From: an uncultured Collinsella sp. | Lineage (GTDB): Bacteria > Actinomycetota > Coriobacteriia > Coriobacteriales > Coriobacteriaceae | Direction: 5' to 3' | Assembly (NCBI GenBank): GCA_900751755.1 | Contig: CAADSP010000046.1 | Location: forward strand, 1-33,063 | DNA length: 33,063 nucleotides | Shown here: piece after piece, positions 31,611 to 33,063 of the stretch | How positions within the stretch are numbered: position 1 is the first letter of the stretch | How the letters are laid out: every line of letters starts with the position of its first letter | Translations under genes and position numbers: made by a program | The notes under the pieces: model-generated | The model's database searches: none | Told to the model about the DNA's origin: nothing | The model's input: only the letters and a program-made list of their open reading frames with translations

Positions 31611-33063
31611 CTAGCACACACCTTCCACAAAGCGGTCGAGCTCAACAAAGCGGGAACCCTTGACCAGTACAACATCATGTTTTTCAAGCGCGCCGCCCAT
31701 GCGGTCGAGCACCTGCTGATAATCGGAGAACACCTGGATGCGGTCCTCGTCCATGCCCATCATGCGCGCGGCATCGGCCATAAGCTGGGCCAGCTCACCA
31801 CCCACGCACGCCAGCATGTCGAGCTTCTTGGCGGCGGCATAGGCGCCCACGAGCTCATGCATGCGAGGAGCCTCATCGCCCATCTCGCCCATCTCGCCCA
31901 GGATCGCCATGCGAGACCCCGTGCACGAAAGCGAGCACAGTAGATCGAGGCCAGCAGCCATGGATTCGGCACTGGCGTTATAGGAATCGTCGATGACGCG
32001 GGCACCGCTCTTGGCGCGCTTGATCTCCTGGCGGTGACCGGTGATCGTGAGGCCCCTAAAGGCAGCATCGATCTGCTCGGGCGTCAGGCCCAGGCGATAG
32101 GCAACCGCGGCGGCCTTAACGGCATTTGGGACGGACTGCACGCCGGGAATGGCAAGCATGGTATCGATCGTCTCGCCCTGGCCAAAATCGAGCGTAAAGA
32201 CCGGACGGCCCTCGTCATCAACACGAATGTCGCGGGCACGGACCTCATCATCGTCCGAGACGCCGGCCAGCATCACGTCGATACCAGCAGGCTGGGCGAA
32301 CGTATCGCGAATGAACGGCGTAAAGTCGTCCTCGCCGCCCAAAACCAGCAGCGGCAAGAAGTCGCCGGCGGCGCACATACCCTGGACAATCTCGGCCTTA
32401 GCGCGGGCGATGTTCTCGCGGCTGCCCAAAATGCCGATGTGAGAGGTACCAATCTTGCTCACGATGGCAAGGTTGGGATTGGCGGACTGGGACAGGCGCT
32501 CAATCTCGTGGAAATGGTTCATGCCCATCTCGAGCACCAGGACCTCGGTATCGGCCGGAGCGGAAAGCACCGTGAGCGGCATGCCGATCAGGTTATTGAA
32601 ATTGCCCTTGGTGGCCCAGACACGATAGCGCTTGGCGAGCACGGCGGCGAGCACGTCCTTGGTCGTCGTCTTGCCGATGGAACCGGTAATGCCAACGACC
32701 AGGCAGCCAAGCTCCAGGCGATACGTGTGCGCCAAACGCAGCAGAAACTCCTCGGGATCATCGGTCAGCAGGATGGCGCACCCCTTGTCCTGCGCCAGCG
32801 AGACCAGCTCGGCCTCGGGCTCACGCGTCATCACGACGGCGCCGGCACCCGACTGGACGGCACGGGAAGCAAAATCATTGCCGTCGACGTTTTCACCGGG
32901 AAAGGCGACGAAAATCGTCCCTTCCTCGACCTGGCGCGAGTCGATAACGCACCCGCGGCATACCCGATCGGCTTTTTCCGGCACGGTTTGGGCCCCCCTT
33001 TCGGCCGGCGGGGCCGGCGGGTTCCCCGGGAGGCCCACCATCCCCCCCGCCATACCGGCCACC
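31611..33063 (-). CDS. murF: UDP-MurNAc-tripeptide--D-Ala-D-Ala ligase MurF (runs off the right edge; N-terminus unreliable)
   Basis: MurF adds D-Ala-D-Ala to the UDP-MurNAc-tripeptide. About 450 codons look normal: CVIDSRQVEEGTIFVAFPGENVDGNDF (UDP-binding domain), the ATP loop VGITGSIGKTTTKDVLAAVL, NFNNLIGMPLTVL, LVLEMGMNHFHEIERLS, DDSYNASAESMAAGL and AILGEMGEMG with the C-terminal VLVKGSRF. The last 70-80 bases of the window encode a Gly/Pro-rich string that does not look like a MurF N-terminus and contain long C runs. The true start is therefore not assignable, and this end may contain frameshifts or low-quality bases. The stop is three bases before the mraY ATG. Confidence 0.93.
   Translation of the reverse strand, partial: VAGMAGGMVGLPGNPPAPPAERGAQTVPEKADRVCRGCVIDSRQVEEGTIFVAFPGENVDGNDFASRAVQSGAGAVVMTREPEAELVSLAQDKGCAILLTDDPEEFLLRLAHTYRLELGCLVVGITGSIGKTTTKDVLAAVLAKRYRVWATKGNFNNLIGMPLTVLSAPADTEVLVLEMGMNHFHEIERLSQSANPNLAIVSKIGTSHIGILGSRENIARAKAEIVQGMCAAGDFLPLLVLGGEDDFTPFIRDTFAQPAGIDVMLAGVSDDDEVRARDIRVDDEGRPVFTLDFGQGETIDTMLAIPGVQSVPNAVKAAAVAYRLGLTPEQIDAAFRGLTITGHRQEIKRAKSGARVIDDSYNASAESMAAGLDLLCSLSCTGSRMAILGEMGEMGDEAPRMHELVGAYAAAKKLDMLACVGGELAQLMADAARMMGMDEDRIQVFSDYQQVLDRMGGALEKHDVVLVKGSRFVELDRFVEGVC

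Overview
The window is chromosomal DNA of a high-GC, Gram-positive-type actinobacterium. I infer Coriobacteriia, most likely Collinsella or a close relative. The evidence is a dcw (division and cell wall) cluster without ftsA, SepF plus DivIVA in place of the FtsA/Min systems, C-ending codon use, AAGGAG-type ribosome sites and the protein style. Genus is inferred without a database search. The gene content is mostly housekeeping; the unusual features are in gene order, start sites, intergenic palindromes and single residues.

Region 1 (1-12.5 kb) is a mixed metabolic segment. It holds the 5' part of polA (minus strand, cut by the left edge), an M18 aminopeptidase, yaaA, a one-TM hypothetical protein, a TPP riboswitch with thiC, thiD, and a 333-bp convergent intergenic stretch carrying three 55-bp palindromes between two hairpins. 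These are followed by an SGNH hydrolase, a PARG-like macrodomain protein that lacks the usual second catalytic-motif glutamate, a Bax-inhibitor-1 family membrane protein, a small hypothetical gene that may be leaderless, and a PiT phosphate transporter with its DUF47/PhoU-like partner.

Region 2 (12.4-13.4 kb) has a 108-bp near-perfect palindrome and a nitroreductase whose 5' half uses T-ending codons unlike every other gene here.

Region 3 (13.4-33 kb) is one long minus-strand block. Read in the direction of transcription (right to left) it is murF-mraY-murD-ftsW-murG-murC-murB-ftsQ-ftsZ, pgeF(ylmD)-pstS-pstC-pstA-pstB-phoU, then yggS(ylmE)-sepF(ylmF)-yggT(ylmG)-divIVA. It makes peptidoglycan lipid intermediates and builds the Z-ring. 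The usual ylmD-ylmE-ylmF-ylmG block is split by a complete high-affinity phosphate uptake operon. pgeF overlaps pstS by 4 bp, and a tandem 11-bp-period repeat resembling a Pho box lies upstream of pgeF. yggT has no ATG/GTG/TTG at its start; an ATC sits 6 nt after a good Shine-Dalgarno.

The main points for a second look are the split ylm block under possible Pho control, the yggT start, the PARG-like QEA motif, the three-unit palindrome array, and the suspicious sequence quality in the last ~80 bases.
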